Below, piece after piece: positions 21,176-21,345 of a stretch of 21,345 nucleotides of DNA. Origin of the DNA: DATKLX01 sp035542155. GTDB lineage: Bacteria; Chloroflexota; Anaerolineae; Anaerolineales; Anaerolineaceae. Made by a program: the position numbers and the translations under genes. Positions within the stretch are counted from its first letter, which is position 1. Every line of letters begins with the position of its first letter. The stretch covers positions 1 through 21,345 of the forward strand of contig DATKLX010000134.1 in assembly GCA_035542155.1 (NCBI GenBank), in the 5' to 3' direction. Below the pieces are notes generated by a model. That model was not told the origin of the DNA and did not search any database. It saw nothing but the letters and a program-made list of their open reading frames with translations.

Positions 21176-21345
21176 TTAATTCACAACCTCGTACAACTCA
21201 ACCAGAACACCCCCGGTTGCCTTGGGATGAATGAAGGCCATTTTTCGACCGGGGAGGATACTTGGGGTTTCATTGACGAGCCGTATGCCCTTCTCCTTTA
21301 AATCAGCCAGAATCGCCTCCAGATCGTCCACCTCAAAACAAAGGT
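21176..21345 (-). CDS. mce: Methylmalonyl-CoA epimerase, C-terminal part (runs off right edge)
   Basis: The minus strand from the right edge reads 55 residues to a TAA at 21176-21178. It is the end of a VOC-fold protein: L-C-F-E-V-D-D-L-E-A-I-L-A-D-L-K-E-K-G-I-R-L, then R-K-M-A-F-I-H-P-K-A-T-G-G-V-L-V-E-L-Y-E. The H-P-K-x-T-G-G-V-L-V-E-L ending is characteristic of methylmalonyl-CoA epimerase, and its Glu is the last cobalt/zinc ligand and base. The enzyme interconverts the R and S forms of methylmalonyl-CoA in propionate metabolism. The N-terminal half and the neighbouring mutase genes, if any, lie outside the window. No start can be given. Confidence 0.9.
   Translation of the reverse strand, partial: LCFEVDDLEAILADLKEKGIRLVNETPSILPGRKMAFIHPKATGGVLVELYEVVN

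Overview
The window looks like a chromosomal segment from a bacterium of the Chloroflexota, probably Anaerolineae-like. This is an inference from gene content and protein style (a MrfA/YprA-type helicase paired with MrfB, an AlaS with a Cys-rich catalytic-domain insertion, a GH4/PfkB/PIG-L cluster, tandem-GNAT proteins, orphan multi-pass membrane proteins), not from a marker gene. GC is moderate and rises in the mrfA-alaS half. I see no rRNA, tRNA, CRISPR array, insertion sequence or prophage gene.

Left part (1-4.7 kb). The 5' end of a flagellin gene runs off the left edge on the minus strand and has a recognisable sigma-28 type promoter. Divergent from it is a two-domain protein with a GT92-like glycosyltransferase and a TPR tail, then an orphan membrane protein. 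A pirin-family cupin (minus) overlaps that membrane gene tail to tail by 4 bp. An FmdB-type zinc-ribbon protein follows, with its own sigma-70-like promoter and terminator.

Middle (4.7-13 kb). A short-chain dehydrogenase resembling 3-ketodihydrosphingosine reductase converges, again with a 4 bp overlap, on a TTG-started heme A synthase (ctaA). Next on the minus strand are a tandem-GNAT acetyltransferase that appears to be transcribed almost leaderless, a secreted subtilisin-like protease with a roughly 150 nt structured leader, and a three-gene cluster (PIG-L deacetylase, GH4 NAD-dependent glycosidase, PfkB sugar kinase). That cluster looks like a pathway for an N-acetylated glycoside.

Right part (13-21.3 kb). 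The most interesting locus is a plus-strand pair, mrfA-mrfB. The MrfA-type repair helicase carries a complete HNH nuclease domain inserted inside its C-terminal DUF1998-like region, and the next gene encodes the DEDDh exonuclease MrfB. A perfect 14 bp bidirectional terminator separates it from alaS on the minus strand. Upstream of alaS are two membrane proteins of unknown function, the second with a TTG start behind a strong ribosome binding site and a perfect 10 bp stem-loop. The 3' end of a methylmalonyl-CoA epimerase gene runs off the right edge.

Functionally the window mixes motility (flagellin, perhaps its glycosylation), aerobic respiration (heme A), propionate/methylmalonyl-CoA metabolism, glycoside salvage, extracellular proteolysis, translation (AlaS) and DNA repair (MrfAB). 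All functional calls come from reading the sequence only; no database search was run.
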